Positions 1 to 7,127 of a DNA stretch of 64,000 nt are shown in pieces. The notes beneath the pieces are model-generated. The model ran no database searches, had not been told where the DNA came from, and was given only the letters and a program-made list of their open reading frames with translations. Location: the NCBI GenBank assembly GCA_904394215.1, contig CAJFNF010000001.1, positions 1-64,000 on the forward strand. The letters run 5' to 3'. This stretch comes from an uncultured Faecalibacterium sp. Lineage in GTDB: Bacteria; Bacillota; Clostridia; Oscillospirales; Ruminococcaceae. The position numbers were made by a program, and so were the translations under genes. Each line of letters starts with the position of its first letter. The first letter of the stretch is position 1.

Positions 1-46
1 CGTGATTCATTGTGAAGCATATTCATCATCTCCACATTTATCATAC

Positions 47-274
47 CACTGCTGTACAGTGCGGCGGTGACTTCACTCTATTTTCTGGGTTTGCTCTAGA
101 CTTTGCAACCAAAGTCGTGTGCCACGAAACCCTGGCGCGGTTTCTTTGGATTCTTCCGGCTCAAAGGGCTGGGTGCCCTTTGATGACCATCCTCTCCGTT
201 TTGCTACAGGATGGTCTTGCTAAGAGGGGACCTCAGCCCCTCATAAACTCCCGGAGCCAAAGAGAAATCTTTGG
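47..274 (+). other. Chain of short hairpins, possible structured RNA
   Basis: This stretch holds seven consecutive inverted repeats and no convincing gene. They lie at 47-61 (5 bp), 99-116 (GACTTTG/CAAAGTC), 126-144 (GAAACC/GGTTTC), 161-183 (9 bp, TCAAAGGGC/GCCCTTTGA), 185-216 (9 bp, GACCATCCT/AGGATGGTC), 224-242 (GAGGGG/CCCCTC) and 257-274 (7 bp closed by a GAAA loop). A bidirectional terminator follows at 291-322, so a plus-strand RNA would end just after the chain. The segment TTTCTTTGG at 141-149 could instead pair with CCAAAGAGAAA at 257-267 and enclose the middle hairpins. I do not recognise an Rfam family, and the 5' end may lie outside the window. Confidence 0.4.
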
Positions 275-290
275 AATCTTTATAAAACCA

Positions 291-322
291 AAAACAGCTC
301 TGCATTCAGGACGCAGAGCTGT
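291..322 (-). terminator. Bidirectional terminator at the end of the HTH gene
   Basis: A 10-bp stem ACAGCTCTGC/GCAGAGCTGT (294-303 with 313-322) has a 9-base loop. T-runs follow on both sides: TTTTTGG on the minus strand and CATTTTTG on the plus strand. The stem overlaps the stop codon of the helix-turn-helix gene on the minus strand. It can also end a plus-strand transcript coming from the hairpin chain. Confidence 0.7.
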
Positions 323-528
323 CATTTTTGATCTGGGATATATACCGCCACATCTTCCAGGCGACACTGTAAAATCTCACAGAGCTTATTCAAGGTGTGG
401 GTAGAGACTGGCATGTCAGCCTGCAAGCGCTGAACGGTAGCATGGCTCATGCCGTATTTGAAGCGGAGGGTATAGGTTGTCATTTGCTTTTCGGCCATTG
501 TTTTCCATAAGGGCGAGTAGCAAATCAT
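322..528 (-). CDS. Small XRE-type helix-turn-helix regulator
   Basis: A 68-residue protein that is almost entirely one Cro/C1-type helix-turn-helix domain. The recognition-helix region lies around residues 24-40 (KYGMSHATVQRLQ) and is followed by NKLCEILQCRLEDV, the usual last helices of this fold. The ATG at 528 is chosen because AAAGGGG lies 8 bases upstream; the frame stays open further upstream but without such a site. The gene diverges from the SLOG-family gene, and the shared region holds an inverted repeat, so it probably represses itself and its neighbour. It lacks any sensing domain. Control by DNA binding is inferred from the family; the target is inferred from position. Confidence 0.75.
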   Translation of the reverse strand: MICYSPLWKTMAEKQMTTYTLRFKYGMSHATVQRLQADMPVSTHTLNKLCEILQCRLEDVAVYIPDQK

Positions 529-540
529 AAGATCATCCCC

Positions 541-569
541 TTTACTTTCTCTATTATGGCTGATATAAT
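541..569 (+). promoter_or_regulatory. Promoter of the SLOG-family gene
   Basis: TTTACT at 541-546 and a perfect TATAAT at 564-569 are separated by 17 bases. The -10 box overlaps the left arm of the inverted repeat at 567-589, which places the likely operator across the transcription start. Confidence 0.55.
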
Positions 570-589
570 GGCCATAGAATATGGCTATT
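567..589. promoter_or_regulatory. Inverted-repeat operator between divergent HTH and SLOG genes
   Basis: AATGGCCATA (567-576) and TATGGCTATT (580-589) form an inverted repeat with one mismatch and a 3-base spacer. Further copies of the half-site lie on either side: TATGGC near 555-560 and GGCCATA at 594-600. The cluster covers the start region of the plus-strand promoter. It is the natural binding site for the neighbouring helix-turn-helix protein, though binding itself is inference. Confidence 0.5.
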
Positions 590-619
590 ATTTGGCCATA
601 CAAAAGGGGAGATTTGGTG

Positions 620-1132
620 ATGGTACGATTGGCCTGTGCATTTACAGGACATAGACCCAGGAAGTTCCCCTGGGGATATAACGAAGAAGACGCCGGATGC
701 AAGCACTTAAAAGCAGCTCTTCAGCAGGAAATAGCCTTGCTGGCCCGAAATGGATACACCGACTTTTTGTCTGGTATGGCAGAAGGTACAGACACTTGGG
801 CTGCCCTAGATGTCCTTGAACTGAGAGAAGCCCATCCTGAACTGAAGCTTCACTGTATTCTGCCTTGCAGAACCCAGGCCGATCAATGGACCTATCCCGC
901 ACAACTTTGTTACCGATCCATTTTGGATCAAGCGGATTCCATCATCTATGTCAGCAGAGACTACAGTAAAAGCTGTATGATGGAGCGCAATCGCTTTCTG
1001 GTGGACCATGCCGGCTTAGTCCTGGCAGTGTACAATGGTGAACCCCGTGGCGGAACTGCTTTCACAGTTCGGTATGCCCAGAGAACTGGAAAGCAAGTCG
1101 TTTTGATTGATCCTGAAATCTACAGGGGATAG
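620..1132 (+). CDS. SLOG-domain protein of the YpsA/DUF1273 type
   Basis: A 170-residue protein of the SLOG (Rossmann-like, nucleotide-binding) superfamily. The N-terminus carries the typical FTGHRPRKF motif (residues 8-16). The loop SGMAEGTDTWAALD (51-64) matches the family's G-x-A-x-G-x-D ligand site, and a later N-R-x-x-V-D-H motif lies near 124-130. SLOG proteins bind or process nucleotide-derived ligands, and several serve in stress or anti-phage systems; no enzymatic role can be assigned here. GGGGAG lies 8 bases before the ATG; a GTG one codon earlier is possible. A strong hairpin follows the stop. It is divergent from a small repressor and next to the restriction operon, which suggests a defence-linked unit. 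Confidence 0.75.
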   Translation: MVRLACAFTGHRPRKFPWGYNEEDAGCKHLKAALQQEIALLARNGYTDFLSGMAEGTDTWAALDVLELREAHPELKLHCILPCRTQADQWTYPAQLCYRSILDQADSIIYVSRDYSKSCMMERNRFLVDHAGLVLAVYNGEPRGGTAFTVRYAQRTGKQVVLIDPEIYRG

Positions 1133-1144
1133 CCCTGTATACTA

Positions 1145-1175
1145 GAGGCCAGTGGGAGCAATTCTCACTGGCCTC
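1145..1175 (+). terminator. Strong hairpin after the SLOG gene
   Basis: GAGGCCAGTG (1145-1154) pairs perfectly with CACTGGCCTC (1166-1175), and pairing can continue to a 3-base loop, about 14 bp in all. The following T-run is weak (TTACTAT), so termination is likely but not certain. It separates the SLOG gene from the restriction operon. Confidence 0.6.
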
Positions 1176-1201
1176 TTACTATAAAAGCACCTGTTTCTAT
1201 A

Positions 1202-1230
1202 TTGTTGTATGATACCTATTTTGGTATAAT
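1202..1230 (+). promoter_or_regulatory. Promoter of the type I restriction operon
   Basis: TTGTTG (1202-1207) and TATAAT (1225-1230) are 17 bases apart, and a TGG just before the -10 box makes it an extended -10. The small inverted repeat ATACC/GGTAT (1212-1227) overlaps the -10 and may be a regulatory site. The hsdR start is 75 bases downstream. Confidence 0.65.
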
Positions 1231-1304
1231 AGATTTGATAAACTTATTGAGCAATATCCAGGTATAGAGCAGATTCTCAAAAATCAATCGAGGAGGTCCG
1301 GTTC

Positions 1305-3644
1305 ATGACCATGGTTCTTCAGAAAAAAGATATGACCGAAGAAGATATCAAGCTGCAGTACATAACCCCCGCCGTGACTTCCAAGTGGGACCGTCAAAAG
1401 ATTACGATGGAAACCCAGGTCACAGACGGCAAGATTAGCCTAAAGGGGAACCTTGCTGTTCGTGAAAAGGGGAAGCGGGCTGACTATCTGCTCTACCTCA
1501 GCCCCAACAATCCGATTGCTGTAATCGAGGCCAAGGATAACAATCACCAGATATCAGAAGGTCTGCAGCAGGCGATGAACTATGCCAAAATGCTGGACCT
1601 GCCATTTGCTTTCAGCTCCAATGGAGATGGGTTTGCAGAGCATGACTTTCTTACTGGGGCTGAGCGGCAGTTTGGGCTGGACGAATTTCCCACCGAAGCA
1701 GAACTGACGGAGCGCTTCAAAAAGGAATCTGGGCTGACTCCTTTACAGGAAACGGCCATGAACCAGCCCTATTACTCCAGCCAAAATACCTATCCGCCAC
1801 GTTACTACCAGCGCATTGCCATCAACCGAACGGTTGACGCCATCGCCAGGGGACAGAAGCGGCTTCTTTTGGTAATGGCTACCGGTACCGGCAAGACCTA
1901 CACTGCGTTCCAGATTGTCTACCGGCTCTTAAAGAGTGAAACCGTCCACAAAGTTCTCTACCTGGCAGACCGCAATATGCTGGTGGATCAGTCCATTGAG
2001 CAGGACTTTGCCCCGCTGCAGAAAACCATTCACAAAATCAATGTCAAAAACGACAACCCCAATACCATTACATCCTATGAGGTATATTTTTCTCTGTACC
2101 AGCAGCTGGTGGGAGATGATGACAAGGAGCACTTCCGGGAACTGTTCCAGCCGGATTTCTTTGACCTGATTATTGTGGATGAGTGTCACCGGGGATCAGC
2201 CAAGGAGGAAAGCCGCTGGCGGCGGGTTTTGGAGTACTTCTCGAATGCCATTCAAATTGGTATGACTGCCACGCCCAAGGAAACCAAGTACATTTCCAAT
2301 CTGAGCTATTTTGGAGAGCCTGTCTATGCCTATAGCCTGAAGGAAGGCATTGACGATGGCTTCCTTGCCCCCTTCAAGGTCATCAATATCACCACCAATA
2401 TCGGAGAAGGATGGCGTCCCCAAAAGGGCCAGCTGGATATCTATGGCAACGAGATACCAGACCGCATCTATACCAACAGCGACTATGACTACAGCATTAT
2501 TATAAAGGATCGAATCCGGGAAGTGGCCCAGGAGATCACCCGTTACCTCAAGAGTACAGACCGGATGGCCCGAACCATTGTGTTCTGTGCCACGGAGGAC
2601 GCAGCCCTGCGAATGCGGGATATGCTGGCCCAGCTGAATCAGGATATGGTGAAGAAGAACCCTGATTATGTGGTTCGGATCACTGGCAGTGACGAAATCG
2701 GCAAAGGGAAGATCAAGCAGTTTTCTTCGGTGACCCAAAAGTATCCGGTTATCGCTACGACCTCCAAGCTCCTTTCCACTGGGGCTGACTGTAAGATGAC
2801 CAAGCTGATTGTTCTGGATGAAATGATCGGCTCCATGACCGAGTTCAAGCAGATCATCGGACGGGGAACCCGGCTGCGGGAAAAGGATGGCAAGACCCAT
2901 TTTGCGGTGATGGACTTCCGAAATGTCACCCGCCTGTTTGCCGATCCGGATTGGGACGGCCCTCTGGAAATCGACGAGGAGTTTGGCGCGTCCAAAGGTA
3001 AAGAATTGCCCCCGAAAGAACTCCCCGACGGGAACCCTCCGGCTCCTGATTCCCATGGAAAGCTGCCTACGCCGATTGTGGACGAAAAGGGCTGCAAGGT
3101 CCGTATCATTCAGAAAACGGTCTCAATTTATGACACGGATGGCAAGCTTCTGCGCCAGGAAAGCATCGTGGACTACACCAAAGAAAACATTCTGGGCAAA
3201 TATGCTTCTCTGGACAATTTTATCCGGCAGTGGGGCGCCGAAGAGAAAAAGGAAGCCATTCGAGACCTGCTCCGCCAGCGCGGCATTGATCTGGAACAGG
3301 TGAAGGAACAGCAGGGGATGGCCGATGTGGATGACTTTGACTTCATCTGCCATGTGGCCTTTGACAAGAAGCCTCTGACCCGACGGGAGCGGGCCAACAA
3401 TGTCAAGAAGCGGGATTTTCTGAGCAAGTACAGCGGAGCAGCCAGGGAAGTCTTGGAGGCGCTGCTGGACAAATACATGAACACTGGCATCTATGAGATC
3501 GAAAAGACAGAGGTGTTGAAGCTGGACCCGTTTGTCAAAATGGGCAGGCCGGCCAAGATCGCCAGCTATTTTGGCGGGAAAGATGGGTATTTGAAGGCCG
3601 TAAAGGAGCTGGAAAACGAGATCTATACCAGCGAGGTAGTATAA
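1305..3644 (+). CDS. hsdR: Type I restriction enzyme, endonuclease/translocase subunit HsdR
   Basis: The 779-residue restriction subunit cuts DNA after ATP-driven translocation by the HsdRMS complex. The N-terminal nuclease domain shows the PD-(D/E)XK triad as D60 and E75-A-K77 (VIEAKDNN). The superfamily 2 motor follows, with Walker A MATGTGKT at 191-198, the DECH box at 292-295 and the TAT motif at 321-323. The second RecA-like domain ends near IIGRGTRLRE (about residue 520). The length is close to EcoAI-like (type IB) HsdR and shorter than EcoKI. AGGAGG lies 8 bases before the ATG. All motifs are intact, so it should be active. It is the first gene of a tight operon with an accessory gene, hsdM, hsdS and a membrane protein. 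Confidence 0.95.
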   Translation: MTMVLQKKDMTEEDIKLQYITPAVTSKWDRQKITMETQVTDGKISLKGNLAVREKGKRADYLLYLSPNNPIAVIEAKDNNHQISEGLQQAMNYAKMLDLPFAFSSNGDGFAEHDFLTGAERQFGLDEFPTEAELTERFKKESGLTPLQETAMNQPYYSSQNTYPPRYYQRIAINRTVDAIARGQKRLLLVMATGTGKTYTAFQIVYRLLKSETVHKVLYLADRNMLVDQSIEQDFAPLQKTIHKINVKNDNPNTITSYEVYFSLYQQLVGDDDKEHFRELFQPDFFDLIIVDECHRGSAKEESRWRRVLEYFSNAIQIGMTATPKETKYISNLSYFGEPVYAYSLKEGIDDGFLAPFKVINITTNIGEGWRPQKGQLDIYGNEIPDRIYTNSDYDYSIIIKDRIREVAQEITRYLKSTDRMARTIVFCATEDAALRMRDMLAQLNQDMVKKNPDYVVRITGSDEIGKGKIKQFSSVTQKYPVIATTSKLLSTGADCKMTKLIVLDEMIGSMTEFKQIIGRGTRLREKDGKTHFAVMDFRNVTRLFADPDWDGPLEIDEEFGASKGKELPPKELPDGNPPAPDSHGKLPTPIVDEKGCKVRIIQKTVSIYDTDGKLLRQESIVDYTKENILGKYASLDNFIRQWGAEEKKEAIRDLLRQRGIDLEQVKEQQGMADVDDFDFICHVAFDKKPLTRRERANNVKKRDFLSKYSGAAREVLEALLDKYMNTGIYEIEKTEVLKLDPFVKMGRPAKIASYFGGKDGYLKAVKELENEIYTSEVV

Positions 3645-3645
3645 A

Positions 3646-4161
3646 ATGGAAGAATTGACATCATGGCATGTTGGCGTTTCGGCAGAGGCCTTCGCTGCGG
3701 CACAGTTTGCCAGATACGCATTTTATGTTTCCGTTCAATATGGAGCAAATCAGCCTGGGTATGATTTGATTGTGGAATCGGGCGGTAAAACGCTGAAAAT
3801 ATCGGTAAAGGGCAGCCGTGATGGCAGCTGGGGATTGACCCAAGGATACAAAAAAGGCTGCGACTACCATCAGGCCATCCAGGCATGGCAAGAGGCTAAT
3901 GACAAAAAGGGAATCATTTTTTGCCTGGTTCAGTTCCAGGGGACAAATGACAATGAGATGCCCCGGATGTACCTGGCTACCCCTGCTGAGATTGCACAGG
4001 CGATGAATGTTTCCGCCGGAGGGCGCGGAGATACCATCTTGTATGAAAATCATACTTGGGGTCCTCGTGCAGTAGGGAGCGGCACTACAGACAAAGTTCC
4101 TGATACGTGGGAATTTACAAGGCAGCGAGCTGCGGATATGATTAAGAATTACGGGAAGTAA
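3646..4161 (+). CDS. Accessory PD-(D/E)XK-like protein inside the type I restriction operon
   Basis: A 171-residue protein, one base after hsdR and 24 bases before hsdM, that is not a standard part of type I systems. The N-terminal half looks like the PD-(D/E)XK fold: E14 in the first helix, D40 in PGYDLIV, then a beta-strand KISVKGS. In that strand S53 sits where active enzymes have E or Q, ahead of K55. The C-terminal half (YLATPAEIAQ, HTWGPRAVGSGTTDK, about 104-155) resembles conserved parts of uncharacterised small restriction-endonuclease-like proteins, from memory. It could be a nuclease with an altered site, a structural partner of HsdR, or a DNA-end binder. Its place between two core subunits argues that it works with the complex. 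No close family name is certain. Confidence 0.6.
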   Translation: MEELTSWHVGVSAEAFAAAQFARYAFYVSVQYGANQPGYDLIVESGGKTLKISVKGSRDGSWGLTQGYKKGCDYHQAIQAWQEANDKKGIIFCLVQFQGTNDNEMPRMYLATPAEIAQAMNVSAGGRGDTILYENHTWGPRAVGSGTTDKVPDTWEFTRQRAADMIKNYGK

Positions 4162-4185
4162 CCATAGAAAGGTATCAAAATCAAC

Positions 4186-5661
4186 ATGAGCAATTTATCT
4201 GGATTTGTCAAACGGCTGCGGGATATCATGCGCAACGACGCCGGCATCAACGGCGACGCCCAGCGCATCGAGCAGATCACCTGGCTGCTGTTTTTGAAGG
4301 TATACGCCACCAAAGAGGCGGACTGGGAATGGGAGGATGAAAACTATCAATCTATCATTCCGGAGCCCTGCCGCTGGGAGAACTGGGCAGCCAGAAAAGA
4401 CGGGAAGGAGATGACCGGAGACAAACTCCTGGACTTCGTCAACAATACCTTGTTCCCGACTTTGAAGAATCTTCCGGTGAATGCCGATACCCCCATCCGT
4501 AAGGCCATTGTCCAGACCACCTTTGCTGACGCCAACAACTACATGAAAGACGGCGTCCTGCTGCGGCAGGTCGTCAATACCATCGATGACCTCAAGCTGG
4601 ATGACTATGAGGAAAGCCACGCCTTCGGCGAGATCTACGAAACCATTCTGAAAGAGCTGCAAAGTGCAGGTTCGGCCGGCGAATTCTATACGCCCCGGGC
4701 CGTCACCGACTTTATGGCCCAGATGATCCGTCCCCAGGTGGGGGAGCAGATGGCCGACTTCGCCTGCGGCACTGGCGGCTTTCTGATCAGCTGGCTGAAG
4801 GAGCTGCGCAAGCAGGTCAAGACCACCGAAGACGAGGCAGCCTTCAGCAACTCCATCTATGGCATTGAGAAAAAGCAGTTTCCCTATATGCTCTGCATCA
4901 CCAACCTGCTGCTGCACAATCTGGATAACCCGCGGGTCTATCATGATAACACCCTGCTGCATGACGTGCTGGACTACACCGCCGCCGACAGCTTTGATGT
5001 CATTCTGATGAATCCGCCCTACGGCGGCAGCGAGAAAGCCGACGTGAAAAACCATTTCCCGTCCGATTTGGCCAGCAGCGAAACCGCTGACCTGTTCATG
5101 TCGGTCATTATGTACCGGCTCAAGCCCGGCGGGCGGGCCGCGGTAATTCTGCCCGATGGCTTTTTGTTCGGCACCGACAACGCCAAACTGAACATCAAAA
5201 AGAAGCTTCTCAGTGAATTCAACCTCCACACCATCGTTCGGATGCCGGGCAGCGTCTTTTCGCCCTATACCTCCATCACCACCAACATTCTTTTCTTTGA
5301 TAACACCGGCCCCACCCAGTCCACCTGGTTCTATCGGCTGGATATGCCGGAAGGCTATAAGCATTTCAGCAAGACCAAGCCCATGAAGCTGGAGCACTTT
5401 GACCCCGTGGTGGAGTGGTGGGACAACCGTCAGGAGCTGACGGTGGACGGCTTCGACAAGGCCAAACAGTTCACGGCCCAGCAGCTGGCGGAAGATCTGG
5501 GCTACAACTTGGATCAGTGCGGCTACCCCCATGAGGAAGAAGAAATCCTGGCCCCGCTGGACCTGATTCACCGCTATGAGGAGCAGCGGGCATCGCTGAA
5601 CGCCGAGATTGACCGCGTTCTGGCTGAGATCGCCGCCAAACTGGGAGGAAACGCCGAATGA
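4186..5661 (+). CDS. hsdM: Type I restriction-modification DNA methyltransferase subunit HsdM
   Basis: The 491-residue N6-adenine methyltransferase transfers a methyl group from S-adenosylmethionine within the site chosen by HsdS. An N-terminal helical HsdM domain spans roughly residues 5-140. The catalytic part shows GEFYTPRAV (166-172), the SAM-binding motif DFACGTGGF (191-199) and the catalytic NPPY (276-279). The length agrees with EcoAI-like HsdM. It overlaps hsdS by four bases (ATGA), which points to translational coupling and matched subunit amounts. All key motifs are present. The C-terminal helix-rich end probably contacts HsdS. Confidence 0.96.
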   Translation: MSNLSGFVKRLRDIMRNDAGINGDAQRIEQITWLLFLKVYATKEADWEWEDENYQSIIPEPCRWENWAARKDGKEMTGDKLLDFVNNTLFPTLKNLPVNADTPIRKAIVQTTFADANNYMKDGVLLRQVVNTIDDLKLDDYEESHAFGEIYETILKELQSAGSAGEFYTPRAVTDFMAQMIRPQVGEQMADFACGTGGFLISWLKELRKQVKTTEDEAAFSNSIYGIEKKQFPYMLCITNLLLHNLDNPRVYHDNTLLHDVLDYTAADSFDVILMNPPYGGSEKADVKNHFPSDLASSETADLFMSVIMYRLKPGGRAAVILPDGFLFGTDNAKLNIKKKLLSEFNLHTIVRMPGSVFSPYTSITTNILFFDNTGPTQSTWFYRLDMPEGYKHFSKTKPMKLEHFDPVVEWWDNRQELTVDGFDKAKQFTAQQLAEDLGYNLDQCGYPHEEEEILAPLDLIHRYEEQRASLNAEIDRVLAEIAAKLGGNAE

Positions 5662-7115
5662 CCCCGCAGGAACTCAAAAACAGCATTTTGCAGCTTGCCA
5701 TTCAAGGCAAACTGGTAGAGCAGCGCCCGGAGGAGGGGACTGCCCAGGAGCTTTATGCCCAGATCCAGGCCGAGAAACAGCGCCTCATCAAAGAAGGTAA
5801 ATTTAAAAATAAGAAAAAAATAGAACCTATTACAGATGAAGTGATACCATTTGATATTCCGGATTCATGGCTATGGGTAAGATTCGGCAATTTGGTCAAC
5901 TACTCTATGGGAAAAACACCTCCGCGGGCAGAACAGGAATGGTGGGGAAACGATATCCCATGGGTATCTATTGCTGATATGCCAGAAAGTGGGCATATTG
6001 GTAAAACAAAAGAATGTGTAAGTTTAGCTGCAATTACACATAAATTTGGAGGAAAAATTTCTCGAGCAGGGACCCTGCTAATGAGCTTTAAGTTGACCGT
6101 TGGTCGAGTATCTATTCTCGATATTGATGCTGTTCATAATGAAGCGATTATATCAATATATCCTTTTGCCGATGATTACGGAATAGAAAAAGAGTATTTA
6201 TTTTATGTGTTGCCCATTATTTCTCAATTGGGAGAAAGCAAAAATGCAATAAAAGGAAAAACTCTAAACGATACTAGCATTTGTAATCTCCTTGTCCCGC
6301 TCCCTCCCCTTGCTGAACAAAAACGTATTGTTGCTAAAATCGAAGAACTCCTGCCCCTAGTGGACCGCTATGAACAGGCGTGGACTAAGCTGGAAGACTT
6401 CAACCGCCGTTTCCCCGAAGATATGAAGAAGTCCATCCTCCAGCAAGCCATCCAGGGCAAGCTGGTGGAGCAGCGCCCGGAAGAAGGCACCGCCCAAGAA
6501 CTTTATGCCCAGATTCAGGCCGAAAAACAGCGCCTCATCAAAGCAGGCAAGCTCAAAAAAGAAAAGCCCCTGCCCGAAATTACCGAGGATGAGAAGCCCT
6601 TTGAGATTCCCGAGGGATGGATATGGGCTAGATTAGGTAATCTTGGAATTACACAAACCGGAAATACACCTTCAAAGGCTCATGCTGAGTATCAAGGAAA
6701 CGATATTCCTTTTATCACTCCAGGAGACATATTTAATGGGAAAATCGATTATCACAATCAGTCATTATCAGTTGCTGGTATGAAAATAGCGAGAACTTGT
6801 GAGGCTGAATCGATCTTACAAGTTTGCATAGGTGGATCTATTGGTAAGGCTGCCATTGTAAAACAAAGAATTAGCTTTAACCAGCAAATCAACTCGATTA
6901 CTCCTATGGTCTGTGAGAGTGCATACATCTATAATGTCCTTTGCTCTCACTATTTCATTAACTTAATGAAAGAAAAATCGGGAGGTACTGCAACGCCTAT
7001 CATTAATCGTGGTTTATGGAATTCACTACTTGTTCCTCTCCCGCCTCTTGCTGAACAAAAGCGCATTGTTGAAAGGCTGAAGGAACTGCTGCCGCTGTGT
7101 GAAAGATTGAAGTGA
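5658..7115 (+). CDS. hsdS: Type I restriction-modification specificity subunit HsdS
   Basis: The 485-residue subunit reads the DNA site through two target-recognition domains. TRD1 covers about residues 65-215 and TRD2 about 310-465. Each ends in the same LLVPLPPLAEQKRIV motif followed by a coiled-coil conserved region. The sequence AIQGKLVEQRPEEGTAQELY occurs twice, near residues 14 and 264. At DNA level this is a direct repeat of about 130 bp, 5676-5806 and 6426-6556, exactly 750 bases apart. The TRDs are AT-rich, the repeats GC-rich, so the gene is a mosaic whose TRDs were acquired or exchanged by recombination in the conserved parts. Start ATG overlaps the hsdM stop. The recognised sequence cannot be told from this data. 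Confidence 0.95.
   Translation: MTPQELKNSILQLAIQGKLVEQRPEEGTAQELYAQIQAEKQRLIKEGKFKNKKKIEPITDEVIPFDIPDSWLWVRFGNLVNYSMGKTPPRAEQEWWGNDIPWVSIADMPESGHIGKTKECVSLAAITHKFGGKISRAGTLLMSFKLTVGRVSILDIDAVHNEAIISIYPFADDYGIEKEYLFYVLPIISQLGESKNAIKGKTLNDTSICNLLVPLPPLAEQKRIVAKIEELLPLVDRYEQAWTKLEDFNRRFPEDMKKSILQQAIQGKLVEQRPEEGTAQELYAQIQAEKQRLIKAGKLKKEKPLPEITEDEKPFEIPEGWIWARLGNLGITQTGNTPSKAHAEYQGNDIPFITPGDIFNGKIDYHNQSLSVAGMKIARTCEAESILQVCIGGSIGKAAIVKQRISFNQQINSITPMVCESAYIYNVLCSHYFINLMKEKSGGTATPIINRGLWNSLLVPLPPLAEQKRIVERLKELLPLCERLK
5676..6556 (+). repeat. Pair of about 130-bp direct repeats within hsdS
   Basis: The segment 5676-5806 recurs at 6426-6556 with scattered third-position differences and an exact 750-base offset. 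Both copies encode the same conserved spacer region of HsdS. Such repeats are the usual substrate for recombination that deletes or exchanges target-recognition domains. Confidence 0.85.
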
Positions 7116-7127
7116 GGTGAAGTGTTA

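Noticed and set aside
99-274. Group II intron or retron remnant as an explanation for the hairpin chain
   Set aside because: No domain V-like catalytic sequence and no reverse transcriptase gene nearby in the window.
12-404. Open frame of 130 codons on the plus strand
   Set aside because: No ribosome-binding site, no recognisable composition, full of hairpin arms, and it runs over the real helix-turn-helix gene on the other strand.
4195-5571. Long minus-strand frame opposite hsdM
   Set aside because: Shadow of the GC-rich third-position pattern of hsdM; the sense frame has all methyltransferase motifs.
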